Counted from the stretch's first letter, positions 1 to 8,152 are shown. The stretch is 24,349 bases of DNA from an uncultured Clostridia bacterium (GCA_934167135.1 CAKPKI010000011.1:1-24349), one strand, 5' to 3'. Program-made: numbers and translations. The notes: generated by a model not told the origin, from the sequence alone.

Positions 1-293
1 TCTGTTTGTAATCCTACTATTTCTTCTAAGTCTTTATCTATATATCCAGCTTCATGTGCTGATACTGTTGATATTGTTTTTGTGTCTATATCTAATACTC
101 CACCTTGTGCATCATGTTCTTTTTTGTATAGTTCTAATACTTCATCCCATAGTTTTTTTGTTTTTTCTGTTGTTCCTGTTAAAAAGCTTGAATCTCCTAC
201 ATATGGTGTATAATTCTTTTGTATAAAATTTCTTACATCTATTTGTCTTTTCCATTCTCCTTTTTCAAAACTATTCCATTGTTCAAAATCCAT
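1..293 (-). CDS. pflB: Pyruvate formate-lyase (formate acetyltransferase), N-terminal 97 residues, partial
   Basis: This gene runs off the left edge; only its first 97 codons are here. The translated start (MDFEQWNSFEKGEWKR, then DVRNFIQKNYTPYVGD and later HEAGYIDKDLEEIVGLQT) closely matches the N-terminus of E. coli PflB, including the NYTPYxGD and AGYI segments. The enzyme is a cytoplasmic glycyl radical enzyme that splits pyruvate with CoA into acetyl-CoA and formate during anaerobic growth. The catalytic Cys pair and glycyl radical site lie outside the window. The ATG at 291-293 has a good AUGGAGGU-type ribosome binding site just upstream, and a consensus promoter lies at 355-383. It points to a strictly or facultatively anaerobic host. 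Family assignment is secure; nothing can be said about the missing 3' part or the activase gene. Confidence 0.93.
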   Translation of the reverse strand, partial: MDFEQWNSFEKGEWKRQIDVRNFIQKNYTPYVGDSSFLTGTTEKTKKLWDEVLELYKKEHDAQGGVLDIDTKTISTVSAHEAGYIDKDLEEIVGLQT

Positions 294-354
294 ATTTTTT
301 ACCTCCATTTTTTATTATTCCCATTTTGTTGTTTTTTATAATTTACCACTCTGT

Positions 355-383
355 ATTATAATTTTTATATACTTTTTTGTCAA
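355..383 (-). promoter_or_regulatory. Consensus SigA promoter of pflB
   Basis: Read on the minus strand, TTGACA (378-383) and TATAAT (355-360) are separated by exactly 17 bp. Both hexamers match the consensus fully, so expression of pflB is expected to be strong. It lies back to back with the tex promoter. Confidence 0.88.
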
Positions 384-394
384 TGATTTTTGAC

Positions 395-423
395 TTGATT
401 TTTTTGAAATTTGTATGTATAAT
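395..423 (+). promoter_or_regulatory. SigA promoter of tex
   Basis: TTGATT (395-400), a 17-bp spacer and TATAAT (418-423) lie 30 bp upstream of the tex start codon. The -10 box is close to the start, leaving a short leader that carries the GAAAGGA ribosome binding site at 439-445. Confidence 0.75.
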
Positions 424-453
424 TTGTAAAGATTAAATGAAAGGAAAAAACTT

Positions 454-2637
454 ATGGAAAAAATTATAAACAAAATCGCACAAGAATTGAATGTAAAACC
501 CACCCAAGTAGAAAATGCAGTAAAATTAATTGACGAAGGGAATACTATACCCTTCATAGCCCGTTATAGAAAAGAAGCTACTGGTGGTTTAAGTGACGAA
601 ATCTTAAGAGATTTAGGTGAAAGATTAAATTATTTAAGAAATCTTGAAACTCGTAAAGGAGAAGTTATAAATTCTATAAATGAACAAGGTAAATTAACAG
701 ATGAATTGACTATTGCCATAGCCTCTGCTGAAACACTTGCAGAAGTAGAAGATTTATACAGACCTTTTAAACAAAAGAAAAAAACAAGAGCTACAGTAGC
801 AAGAAGCAAAGGCTTAGAACCTTTAGCTGAAATAATTATTGCTCAAGAAGAAAAGACTCCAATTGAAGAATTGGCAGTTGAATATGTAAATATTGATTCT
901 TTATCAGAAGAAGACAAGTCAAACAAAGATAAAGTAGTTGCAACTGCTGAAGATGCAATTCAAGGAGCTTTAGATATCATTGCCGAAAACATTTCCGATA
1001 ATGCTAAATACAGAAAATATATAAAAAAAGTATGTTATCATGAAGGAAGTATTGTTACAAAAGCTTCAAATGCTGATGAAAAATCAAATTATGAAATGTA
1101 TTACGACTTTACAGAATTAGTTTGTAAACTTCCTAGTCACAGAATTTTGGCTATTAACAGAGGAGAAAAAGAAGATTTTATAAAAGTTTCTATTAGCAAA
1201 CCAGAAGATAAAATTTTTTATTATATTGAACGAGATATTATTCATGGAAACACTCAATTTACAGATATGTTAAAAGACACAATTTTAGATTCTTTTAAAA
1301 GATTAATTGAACCTTCTATAGAAAGAGAAATTCGTTCAGATTTAACTGAAAAAGCTGAAGAAAAAGCAATTAAAGTATTTGGGCAAAATGCAAAACAATT
1401 ATTGCTTGGTGCTCCTATTAAGGGGAAAACTGTTATGGGATTTGACCCTGCATATAGAACAGGTTGTAAAATTGCTGTAATTGATGAAACGGGGAAAGTT
1501 TTAGATACTTCTACTGTATACCCTACAGCTCCTCAGAATGATGTTGAAGGTGCTAAAAAGACCTTATTAAATTTAATCGAAAAAGACCATGTTGATATGA
1601 TTGCAATTGGTAATGGTACTGCATCTCGTGAATCTGAAATGTTTGTTTCTGATATGATAAAAGAGGTTAAGCATGAAATCTGTTATGTTATAGTTAGTGA
1701 GGCTGGTGCTTCTGTATATTCTGCTTCTAAACTTGCAACTGAGGAATATCCAGATATAAATGTTTCTATAAGAGGTGCAATTTCAATTGCTCGTAGACTT
1801 CAGGACCCACTTGCAGAACTTGTAAAAATTGACCCTAAAGCTATTGGTGTTGGACAATATCAACATGATGTAAATCAAAAGAATTTATCAGAAAGCTTAA
1901 CAGGTGTTGTTGAAGATAGTGTTAATAAAGTTGGTGTTGATGTAAATACTGCCACTCCATCTTTACTTGCTTATGTTTCTGGTATTAATAATACTATTGC
2001 TAAAAATATAGTAAAATATAGAGATGAAAATGGTAAATTAAAAGAAAGAAAAGAATTATTAAAAGTTCCTAAGCTTGGAAAAGTTGCATTTGAACAATGT
2101 GCTGGTTTTATTAGAATTCCTGATGGTACTAATCCATTAGAAAATACCGCTGTTCACCCAGAAAGTTACAAACCAACAGAAAAATTACTTGAGCTTCTTG
2201 GTTTTAAAGTTGATGATTTAAAGGATAAAGATAATTTGATTTCTTTACGTGAAAAATTAAAATCTGTTAACATAGCCGAAACTGCTGAAAAGCTTGGAAT
2301 TGGTGAAATGACTTTAACTGATATTATTGCAGAACTTTCTAAACCAGGGCGTGACCCAAGAGAAGATATGCCTAAACCAGTGCTTCGTAGTGATGTTTTA
2401 AAATTTGAAGATTTAACAGAAGGTATGGTCTTAACTGGTACTGTTCGTAATGTTATAGATTTTGGTGCTTTTGTCGATATTGGTGTTAAATATGATGGAC
2501 TTGTTCATATTTCTGAAATGAGTGATTCTTATATTAAAAACCCTTCTGATTTGGTTTCAGTTGGTGATATTGTAAAAGTTAAGGTTATTAAAATTGACCA
2601 CGACCGCAAAAAAGTTGGACTAAGCATGAAAATATAA
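454..2637 (+). CDS. tex: Tex-family S1 RNA-binding transcription accessory protein
   Basis: A full-length Tex protein of 727 residues, the usual size. An N-terminal helical region (about 1-325, with the Tex start NxIPFIARYRKEATGGLSDE around residues 31-50) is followed by a YqgF/RNase H-like domain starting near residue 328 (VMGFDPAYRTGCKIAVID). A helix-hairpin-helix region spans about 494-555 (VNTATPSLLAYVSGI and GKVAFEQCAGFIRIPDG). A C-terminal S1 domain covers 654-727 (GTVRNVIDFGAFVDIGVKYD). Tex binds nucleic acid in the cytoplasm and is linked to transcription processes and, in pathogens, toxin gene expression; the exact role in clostridia is not settled. The ATG at 454 has a GAAAGGA site 8 nt upstream. 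It is a monocistronic housekeeping gene ending at a strong hairpin shared with the convergent HD-GYP gene. Confidence 0.95.
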   Translation: MEKIINKIAQELNVKPTQVENAVKLIDEGNTIPFIARYRKEATGGLSDEILRDLGERLNYLRNLETRKGEVINSINEQGKLTDELTIAIASAETLAEVEDLYRPFKQKKKTRATVARSKGLEPLAEIIIAQEEKTPIEELAVEYVNIDSLSEEDKSNKDKVVATAEDAIQGALDIIAENISDNAKYRKYIKKVCYHEGSIVTKASNADEKSNYEMYYDFTELVCKLPSHRILAINRGEKEDFIKVSISKPEDKIFYYIERDIIHGNTQFTDMLKDTILDSFKRLIEPSIEREIRSDLTEKAEEKAIKVFGQNAKQLLLGAPIKGKTVMGFDPAYRTGCKIAVIDETGKVLDTSTVYPTAPQNDVEGAKKTLLNLIEKDHVDMIAIGNGTASRESEMFVSDMIKEVKHEICYVIVSEAGASVYSASKLATEEYPDINVSIRGAISIARRLQDPLAELVKIDPKAIGVGQYQHDVNQKNLSESLTGVVEDSVNKVGVDVNTATPSLLAYVSGINNTIAKNIVKYRDENGKLKERKELLKVPKLGKVAFEQCAGFIRIPDGTNPLENTAVHPESYKPTEKLLELLGFKVDDLKDKDNLISLREKLKSVNIAETAEKLGIGEMTLTDIIAELSKPGRDPREDMPKPVLRSDVLKFEDLTEGMVLTGTVRNVIDFGAFVDIGVKYDGLVHISEMSDSYIKNPSDLVSVGDIVKVKVIKIDHDRKKVGLSMKI

Positions 2638-2686
2638 AAATGTAAGATAGTAAAATATTAATAATATTCTACTATCTTACATTTTT
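2636..2686. terminator. Bidirectional intrinsic terminator between tex and the HD-GYP gene
   Basis: Perfect 17-bp inverted repeat: left arm 2636-2652 (AAAAATGTAAGATAGTA), right arm 2670-2686, with a 17-nt AT-rich loop that can itself pair (AATATT on both sides). A-run on one flank and T-run on the other make it work in both directions. The arms overlap the stop codons of both convergent genes. Confidence 0.88.
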
Positions 2687-3740
2687 AATATTTTTCTTGT
2701 ATTTCCTGAATTTTATCGAAATTGTTATTTAATATTTCAAGGAATACTTCTGCTATTTGTGGGTCAAATTGAGTTCCCTCACATCTTTTTATCTCTTCTT
2801 TTACTTTTTCAATATCTATCGGACCTCTATAGCTTCTCCTACTAGTCATTGCATCAAAAGTATCTGCAACAGCCGCAATTCTAGCCACATATGGTATTTC
2901 TTCTCCTTTTAATCTTGATGGATATCCATTACCATCATATCTTTCATGGTGATGTTTTACTATTGGAATTATATTTTTAAATATTGCTGATGAGCTTAGA
3001 ATATGTGCTCCTATTGATGGATGGTTTTTTATTTGAGAATACTCATCATCTGAAAGTTTCTCAGGTTTTAGCAAAATTCTGTCAGGTATACCAATTTTTC
3101 CAATATCGTGGAATAATCCACCAATTCTTAATATTTTTATTTGTTCTTCTGGTAATCCTAATTTTTCTCCGATTAATACAGAATATTCTGATACTCTATC
3201 TGAATGACCTCTTGTATATGAATCTTTTGCTTCTACTGCATACCTCAAAGTTTCTATCATATCTAAATAAGATTGTTCTAATTGTTCTTTTGAATTTTCT
3301 AATTGTCCATTTATTCTTTTTATTTCATCCATTTGTTTTATTGATTTTAATCCTGACTCGATTAATAGAAGTAACTGGTCAAATTTATCACTTTTCTCGC
3401 AATATCCCTGTATATCTAATCTTTTTATTGTTTCTAAAGGTGGTGCTAAGTCTTTATGTCCTGTTAATAATATGATATATAATTCTTTATTAAATTTTCT
3501 TATTTCTTCTACCACCTCATCACCATGTAAAGGTGTCATCATAAAGTCCAATAGCATTAAGTCGAAGTGTTCTTGTTTTACTCTTTCAATTGCTTCTAGT
3601 GGATTTGTTATTCCTACAAATTCATAATTTGATGTTTCTAAAAGCACTTTTAATGAGTCTACTATCCCTTCTTCATCATCCACGCCAATTATTTTATATT
3701 TTCTTTCCATTGTTGATTGATTTTGAAGTGCTTTTCTCAT
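2685..3740 (-). CDS. Response regulator with REC and HD-GYP domains (putative cyclic di-GMP phosphodiesterase)
   Basis: The protein has 351 residues. An N-terminal receiver domain (about 14-132) has the acidic pair D21/D22, the phosphoacceptor D65 in LMLLDFMM, T93 and K116. A short coiled-coil linker (about 133-165) leads to an HD-GYP domain (about 166-351) with the HD pair H211-D212 in HDIGKIGIPD and the signature HHERYDGNGYP (GYP at 272-274). HD-GYP proteins hydrolyse cyclic di-GMP to pGpG or GMP in the cytoplasm; phosphorylation of D65 would control this. The start at 3740 is preferred because AGGGGTG lies a few bases upstream, while the internal Met at residue 11 has no ribosome binding site. 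It has its own promoter and no adjacent kinase; the orphan kinase at 13333-15156 is a possible but unproven partner. Confidence 0.92.
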   Translation of the reverse strand: MRKALQNQSTMERKYKIIGVDDEEGIVDSLKVLLETSNYEFVGITNPLEAIERVKQEHFDLMLLDFMMTPLHGDEVVEEIRKFNKELYIILLTGHKDLAPPLETIKRLDIQGYCEKSDKFDQLLLLIESGLKSIKQMDEIKRINGQLENSKEQLEQSYLDMIETLRYAVEAKDSYTRGHSDRVSEYSVLIGEKLGLPEEQIKILRIGGLFHDIGKIGIPDRILLKPEKLSDDEYSQIKNHPSIGAHILSSSAIFKNIIPIVKHHHERYDGNGYPSRLKGEEIPYVARIAAVADTFDAMTSRRSYRGPIDIEKVKEEIKRCEGTQFDPQIAEVFLEILNNNFDKIQEIQEKY

Positions 3741-3794
3741 TCTATCACCCCTATACTTTTCTTTCGTTTGTTTCTGCTTGTTGTTATTATTGAT

Positions 3795-3823
3795 ATTATA
3801 TTAGTTTATAATTTAAAAATCAA
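3795..3823 (-). promoter_or_regulatory. SigA promoter of the HD-GYP gene
   Basis: On the minus strand, TTGATT (3818-3823) and TATAAT (3795-3800) are 17 bp apart. The start codon follows about 55 bp downstream. Confidence 0.78.
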
Positions 3824-3828
3824 GTTTT

Positions 3829-3862
3829 TTATGCAATTTGTTTAAAATTTTACATTGCATAA
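3829..3862. repeat. Inverted repeat just upstream of the HD-GYP promoter
   Basis: Perfect 9-bp arms TTATGCAAT (3829-3837) and ATTGCATAA (3854-3862) are separated by 16 nt. The nearer arm begins 6 bp from the outer edge of the -35 box, a position typical of activator or repressor sites. No long T-run follows, so a terminator is less likely. Function is inferred from position only. Confidence 0.45.
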
Positions 3863-3888
3863 GATTTTATCACTCATTTTGCTTTTTT

Positions 3889-3967
3889 TAGTCTATTTAA
3901 ATATAGTTATTCTGTTTTTATTTCTTTGATTTTATCTTAATATTTACTAGTCTATTTGGGTAGACTA
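3889..3967. promoter_or_regulatory. TAGTCTA dyad repeats, putative operator of the Xre gene
   Basis: A perfect dyad lies at 3948-3967: TAGTCTA, a 6-bp spacer, then TAGACTA. A second TAGTCTATTT half-site starts at 3889, 59 bp upstream, followed after the same 6-bp spacer by a degenerate partner. The perfect dyad sits where the -35 region of the promoter at 3984-3992 should be, which fits autorepression by the small Xre protein encoded just downstream. The binding protein is an inference. Confidence 0.55.
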
Positions 3968-3983
3968 ATGTCGGGATTTTTCT

Positions 3984-3992
3984 TGCTATACT
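3984..3992 (+). promoter_or_regulatory. Extended -10 promoter of the small Xre gene
   Basis: TGCTATACT is an extended -10 (TGn plus TATACT). No good -35 box lies 17 bp upstream; that position is covered by the TAGTCTA/TAGACTA dyad. The ribosome binding site AAGGAG follows at 4011-4016. Confidence 0.55.
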
Positions 3993-4024
3993 TGACTATA
4001 TCATTTTAATAAGGAGTGATTTTT

Positions 4025-4261
4025 ATGTATTTGTCAGATGCAGTAAGAGATAGAATTAGATTTTATCAAAAACAAACTGGCATGAGTCTATGGGGTCTAT
4101 TTAAGTCTTCTGGAGTACCAATGTCAACATTAGCTGCTTTTATGAGTAAAAGAACCGAATTAATAAAATTAGATACTTTACTTCATATTTGTGAAGGTTT
4201 TGGTATAACTATCACCGAGTTTTTTGAAAGTGATATTTTTAAGGAGGTTGAACAGGATTAA
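4025..4261 (+). CDS. Small Xre-family helix-turn-helix regulator
   Basis: A 78-residue protein that is almost entirely one Xre/Cro-type helix-turn-helix domain: helices around YLSDAVRDRIRFYQKQTG, SLWGLFKSSG, PMSTLAAFMSKR (recognition helix) and KLDTLLHICEGFGITITEFF. The last part is the typical end of this family, where a final helix reads like LxxICxxLxIxxxEFF. It should bind DNA as a dimer in the cytoplasm. The frame is open from a GTG at 4016, but AAGGAG at 4011-4016 sits 8 nt before the ATG at 4025, so that ATG is the start. The dyad upstream is the obvious candidate operator. The gene ends at a hairpin shared with the phosphonate operon. Whether it also controls the neighbouring operon is unknown. 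Confidence 0.85.
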   Translation: MYLSDAVRDRIRFYQKQTGMSLWGLFKSSGVPMSTLAAFMSKRTELIKLDTLLHICEGFGITITEFFESDIFKEVEQD

Positions 4262-4286
4262 TATGATATATCTTTTAATTCGTTCT

Positions 4287-4324
4287 AAAAAATCGATGAT
4301 TTATTTTATCATCGATTTTTTTTT
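4287..4324. terminator. Bidirectional terminator between the Xre gene and the phosphonate operon
   Basis: AATCGATGAT (4291-4300) and ATCATCGATT (4308-4317) form a perfect 10-bp stem with a 7-nt loop, extended by an A-run on the left and a run of nine T on the right. It overlaps the last codons of the convergent gene ending at 4309 and serves both directions. Confidence 0.88.
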
Positions 4325-6105
4325 ACTGATATTTCTTTATATATTTCATATATACACTCATCATTAAATTGAACTGGATTATTTTTCAGTCTTTCAAAAT
4401 TTACACATTTAACCATATTCTCCATTTCAGTTGGAGAAATTTTTATCTCAGGTAACTTAAATAAATTAATTATATTCTCAATCTTTCTTATTGAATCCTT
4501 AATATTCTTACAGTTTAATATTAAAGCCAAACTCATTAAAATATTTTTTAATTTTATATCTTTATCTGATAATTCTTCTAACCTTTTCCAACATGGAATT
4601 AAACATATTGCCACTGCATAACCATGACTAATATTATATAATGTCGTTAATTTATAACTTAATGCATGTGGAGCTGTTGTCCTAGAAATATTTATAGCCT
4701 TTCCACTATAATTTGAAGCTATAAGAATATTTCTATAACAACTTTCGTCATTCTTTAAATATTTCTCATAATTATCTAGAATTAAAGATATACAATTTTT
4801 TGCATAAAATCTACTTTCAATTGTTGCTTTATTTGCCCAATAAGATTCAATAGCCTGACTTAATGAATCTAGTAATGTAGACTTCTTTTCTTTATTTGGT
4901 AATGTTTTTAGTAAAGAGTAATCTAATATTGCAGTATTGGGTAAAATAGAACCATGGTCTATCGAAACCTTTTCATTTTTATAATACATTACTGCAATTT
5001 GCGTGGATTCACTACCTGTACCTGCCGTAGTAGGTATAGCAATATGTTCTATATTATTATATATATATTTATTTTCTAAAAAGTCTAATTCACTATTCAT
5101 ATTGGAAAATATTTTTATGCACTTTGCAACATCTATTGTACTTCCTCCTCCTAAAGATATAATTTTTTTATAATTTTTCTTTTTAAATAAATTTAAGCCT
5201 TTTTTTATTTCTTCATATTTAGGATTTGGAGAATATTCACTAAAAATAGTTATATCATACTCACTTAAATCATTAGTTATTTTTTCGACAAAACTTTTAC
5301 TACTTACAATAAAAATTTTCTCTTTTACATCTATATGCTTTTTTAATTTCTCTATATAATTATTAGTTACCTCTATATTCTGCTCTTTATAATCAAAATA
5401 TTTAATTTCCGAAGAAACTCTATTATAATCTTCTTCATTATCTATTTCTTCTATATAATCATCTTTATATGATATGCCATGTATACTCATATTATTAATA
5501 ATTTCATTTAATGCATCCTCAGCATACACATTTACTTTCCCATCCCTAACAAAATCAAAAGCCTTATTTTTCCATTTAAATATATCATCTTTACTTAGTT
5601 TATATAATGGTTGAAAAGCATAACAATTTTCCTCAAATATCGATATTGAAACTTCTTTTAAAACATTTCCTATAAACCTTCCTTTAAAATCTTTCTCTGG
5701 CAATATCTTTGTTTCATTAAATAGACAAATAGATTTTCTATTATCACTCAAAATCTTTTTTATTAAATTCATATTAAAAACCAAGTCTCCATGTAATAGT
5801 AAAACATCATCATCTAAAAGGTCATAAGCATAATTCATTGATACAATATAATTTGTGTTCATATATTCTGGATTATTCACAAATGAAAAAAATAAATTTG
5901 GATATTTTTTGGTTATTTTTATCAATTGTTCCTTATAAGGTCCTGTTGTTATTATAAATTTATTTATACCACATTTACTTAATATTCTTATTTGTCTTTC
6001 AAAAATTGTTTCACCATTATATAATTCCATCATACACTTTGGTTTATTTTTTGTAAGATTTCCCATTCTTCTACCTAATCCAGAATTAAAAATTATAGCT
6101 TTCAT
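4309..6105 (-). CDS. Fusion of a sugar-phosphate-type nucleotidyltransferase (probable HEP cytidylyltransferase) and an iron-type alcohol dehydrogenase (probable phosphonoacetaldehyde reductase)
   Basis: The 598-residue protein is two enzymes in one chain. Residues 1-235 are an NTP transferase: signature NSGLGRRMGNLTKNKPK (7-23), metal-binding D107 in LLHGDLVF, and a second acidic motif EEIDNEEDY (219-227). Residues 260-598 are a group III iron-containing alcohol dehydrogenase: GGGS (319-322), TAGTGSE (360-366) and metal ligands D413, H480 and H494. Spacing matches E. coli FucO (D196, H263, H277), but the fourth ligand H200 is Q417 here. Next to PEP mutase and the decarboxylase, the reductase half most likely turns phosphonoacetaldehyde into 2-hydroxyethylphosphonate, and the other half activates it with CTP. 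Fom1 (cytidylyltransferase plus PEP mutase) and PntC (cytidylyltransferase plus AEP transaminase) are analogous fusions. Last gene of the operon, 54 nt after its neighbour; AAAGGA lies upstream of the ATG. Substrate and nucleotide are inferred. Confidence 0.85.
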   Translation of the reverse strand: MKAIIFNSGLGRRMGNLTKNKPKCMMELYNGETIFERQIRILSKCGINKFIITTGPYKEQLIKITKKYPNLFFSFVNNPEYMNTNYIVSMNYAYDLLDDDVLLLHGDLVFNMNLIKKILSDNRKSICLFNETKILPEKDFKGRFIGNVLKEVSISIFEENCYAFQPLYKLSKDDIFKWKNKAFDFVRDGKVNVYAEDALNEIINNMSIHGISYKDDYIEEIDNEEDYNRVSSEIKYFDYKEQNIEVTNNYIEKLKKHIDVKEKIFIVSSKSFVEKITNDLSEYDITIFSEYSPNPKYEEIKKGLNLFKKKNYKKIISLGGGSTIDVAKCIKIFSNMNSELDFLENKYIYNNIEHIAIPTTAGTGSESTQIAVMYYKNEKVSIDHGSILPNTAILDYSLLKTLPNKEKKSTLLDSLSQAIESYWANKATIESRFYAKNCISLILDNYEKYLKNDESCYRNILIASNYSGKAINISRTTAPHALSYKLTTLYNISHGYAVAICLIPCWKRLEELSDKDIKLKNILMSLALILNCKNIKDSIRKIENIINLFKLPEIKISPTEMENMVKCVNFERLKNNPVQFNDECIYEIYKEISVKKNR

Positions 6106-6159
6106 TATATATCATTCCTTTCTCATTTTGTTCAAAATCATTCAAGCATATTATCCTTA

Positions 6160-7275
6160 CTAATCTTTTTTTAGTTTATTCTGAAATTCTAATTTATTTT
6201 CTTTTGGAGATATTGTTGGCCTTCCTAAATTTTTTCTTGATTTATCATTTGTATTAATAATAAGTGCCGTTTTCCCTTTGCTTCTAATTTCAGTTAATCC
6301 TTCAATTAATTCTTTTTTTTCATTTATTGTAATTGTCTTTCTAAATCCAAAACCAGAAAGGATCTTAGGAATGTCAATTTGATATGCTATTGTAGGTTGT
6401 TTTCCTACTGATTCATGACATCCATTATTTATAAGAATATATTTAAAATTGTCATTTGCATTTTGAATTGCTACTGCAAGTCCTCCATAATGCATTAACA
6501 TTGAACCATCACCATCAATGCAAAATATATTTTTTTTAGTAAATAAACTAATTCCTAATGCTAAAGAAGATGTATGTCCCATGGACCCAACAGTTAAAAA
6601 ATCATTAGAATGTTGCATATTGTATTTTTCCCTTATTTCAAATATTTCTCTTGATGTTTTTCCTGTAGTTGAAACTATAAAATCTTTATCACCTATATTA
6701 TTTATTATAATATCAAGTACATCTTCTCTTGTTAACGAGTTATTATTTTTATTATTAATTTCCTTATCATATTTCAAAAAAGTATTTCTTTTTACTATCA
6801 GTGCAATAGATTTATTATGTTGACTTATATATTCATAACAATTTTCTATTTGAGTTTCATATTCTTCATTTAAAATACAGTATTTGATACCCAAAGTATC
6901 TAATAATGGTAATGTTAATTCTCCTTGTTTAATATGTTGTGGTTCATCATATATATTGGGCTCTCCTCTATATCCTATTATAAATAGCACTGGAATTTTA
7001 TATACTTTTTCATCTGCAAGTGACAATAATGGATTAATAATATTTCCTAGTCCTGAATTTTGCATATAAACAACACCATATTTATTAGTAGAAATATTAT
7101 AACCACATGCCAAAGCAAGTGCATTCCCTTCATTTGCAGATATAATATTTTTATTCTTTTCAGTTAAATCTTTAATACATAAACAAAATTCTTTTAACAG
7201 TGAATCTGGAACACCTGTAAAAAAATCAAAGTTATTTTTAATTAAGCTGTTATAAAATTTTTTTGGATCAATCAT
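6160..7275 (-). CDS. aepY: Phosphonopyruvate decarboxylase
   Basis: A 371-residue thiamine-diphosphate enzyme, normal length for phosphonopyruvate decarboxylase. The N-terminal half opens with FDFFTGVPDSLLKEF and carries the catalytic Glu in SANEGNALALACGY (E49). A QNSGLGNIINPLLSL segment (72-86) and GYRGEPNIYDEPQH (101-114) are characteristic of the Ppd/sulfopyruvate decarboxylase group. The C-terminal half holds the thiamine motif GDGS (255-258) followed by NN at 283-284. It converts phosphonopyruvate to phosphonoacetaldehyde, the irreversible step that pulls the unfavourable PEP mutase reaction forward. Its start overlaps the stop of the PEP mutase gene by 8 nt, with AGGAGA 5 nt upstream, so the two should be translationally coupled. 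Sulfopyruvate decarboxylase is excluded mainly by the neighbouring PEP mutase. Confidence 0.93.
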   Translation of the reverse strand: MIDPKKFYNSLIKNNFDFFTGVPDSLLKEFCLCIKDLTEKNKNIISANEGNALALACGYNISTNKYGVVYMQNSGLGNIINPLLSLADEKVYKIPVLFIIGYRGEPNIYDEPQHIKQGELTLPLLDTLGIKYCILNEEYETQIENCYEYISQHNKSIALIVKRNTFLKYDKEINNKNNNSLTREDVLDIIINNIGDKDFIVSTTGKTSREIFEIREKYNMQHSNDFLTVGSMGHTSSLALGISLFTKKNIFCIDGDGSMLMHYGGLAVAIQNANDNFKYILINNGCHESVGKQPTIAYQIDIPKILSGFGFRKTITINEKKELIEGLTEIRSKGKTALIINTNDKSRKNLGRPTISPKENKLEFQNKLKKD

Positions 7276-8152
7276 GATTATCTCCTATTAGTTCTAAAAT
7301 TTCTTTCATTGACATGCAATATTTATTACATGCTTCAAAACTTCTTTCATCTTCCAGTATCTTTCGAGCAGTTTTTATCATTGCAGGATATGCACTTCTT
7401 AATAATTGATTAGCATATATTATTACATTGGCTCCTCTATTATATAGTTCTACTTCTTTAAAATGAGAATAAGTAGTTGGAACCACTATTGTAATTATAT
7501 CTGGATATTTTTGTTTAAATACCTTTAAAAATTCTACAATTTCGTTTCCATCTTTTTTATAACTATGAATCATAATTCCATCTGCACCCGCTTGAATGTA
7601 TGTTTCTGCTCTTTGCATTGCATCATTTAGGTCTTTATCTGCAATAAAACTCTCAATTCTCGCAAATATCATAAAATCTTTTGATACCAATGCTTCTTTA
7701 CCTTTTTTTATTTTTTCAGCAAACCTATTTTTATCTTCTAAAACTTGCTGCACTTTATTTCCAAGTATAGAATTTTGCTTTAATCCAGTCTTATCTTCAA
7801 TAATGATTGCAGAAACTCCCATTCTTTCAAGTGTTTTAATGTGATTTACAAAATGTTCTATCTTTCCTCCTGTATCTCCATCAACTATAATTGGTTTAGT
7901 AGTTACTTCCATTATTTCATTTATTGTGTTTACTCTACTTGTAAAGTCGACAACTTCATTGTCTGGTTTTCCCTTCAATGTAGAGTCACATAAAGAGCTT
8001 ATCCAAAGTGCATCATATTCTTTATCATTTACTTTTGTCTTTTCCACAATTAAACCAGTTAATCCATTTGATGCTTCCATTACTCTAATATAATCTTTGT
8101 TAACAAGTAGTTTCTTTAATTTATTTCTTCTTATTTCTGGCATATTATTCAT
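7268..8152 (-). CDS. aepX: Phosphoenolpyruvate mutase (PEP phosphomutase)
   Basis: An isocitrate lyase-superfamily TIM barrel of 294 residues. The diagnostic PEP mutase signature EDKTGLKQNS is complete, as is the metal-binding VDGDTGG segment and the ALWISSLCDSTLKG region near the N-terminus. It isomerises PEP to phosphonopyruvate, forming the C-P bond and committing carbon to phosphonate synthesis. The frame stays open to an ATG at 8197, but AAAAGGA lies 9 nt before the ATG at 8152, which also gives an 8-nt overlap with the upstream gene, so I place the start there (MNNMPEIRRNKLKKLL). PEP mutase is the marker enzyme of phosphonate biosynthesis; the methylisocitrate lyase alternative is ruled out by the EDKxGxKxNS motif. 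Confidence 0.95.
   Translation of the reverse strand: MNNMPEIRRNKLKKLLVNKDYIRVMEASNGLTGLIVEKTKVNDKEYDALWISSLCDSTLKGKPDNEVVDFTSRVNTINEIMEVTTKPIIVDGDTGGKIEHFVNHIKTLERMGVSAIIIEDKTGLKQNSILGNKVQQVLEDKNRFAEKIKKGKEALVSKDFMIFARIESFIADKDLNDAMQRAETYIQAGADGIMIHSYKKDGNEIVEFLKVFKQKYPDIITIVVPTTYSHFKEVELYNRGANVIIYANQLLRSAYPAMIKTARKILEDERSFEACNKYCMSMKEILELIGDNHD

Noticed and set aside
4263..4367. Short reading frame of 34 codons after the Xre gene, with AAGGAGG upstream
   Set aside because: The AAGGAGG lies 14 nt from the ATG and inside the Xre coding sequence, and the frame runs straight through the terminator hairpin, so translation is unlikely.
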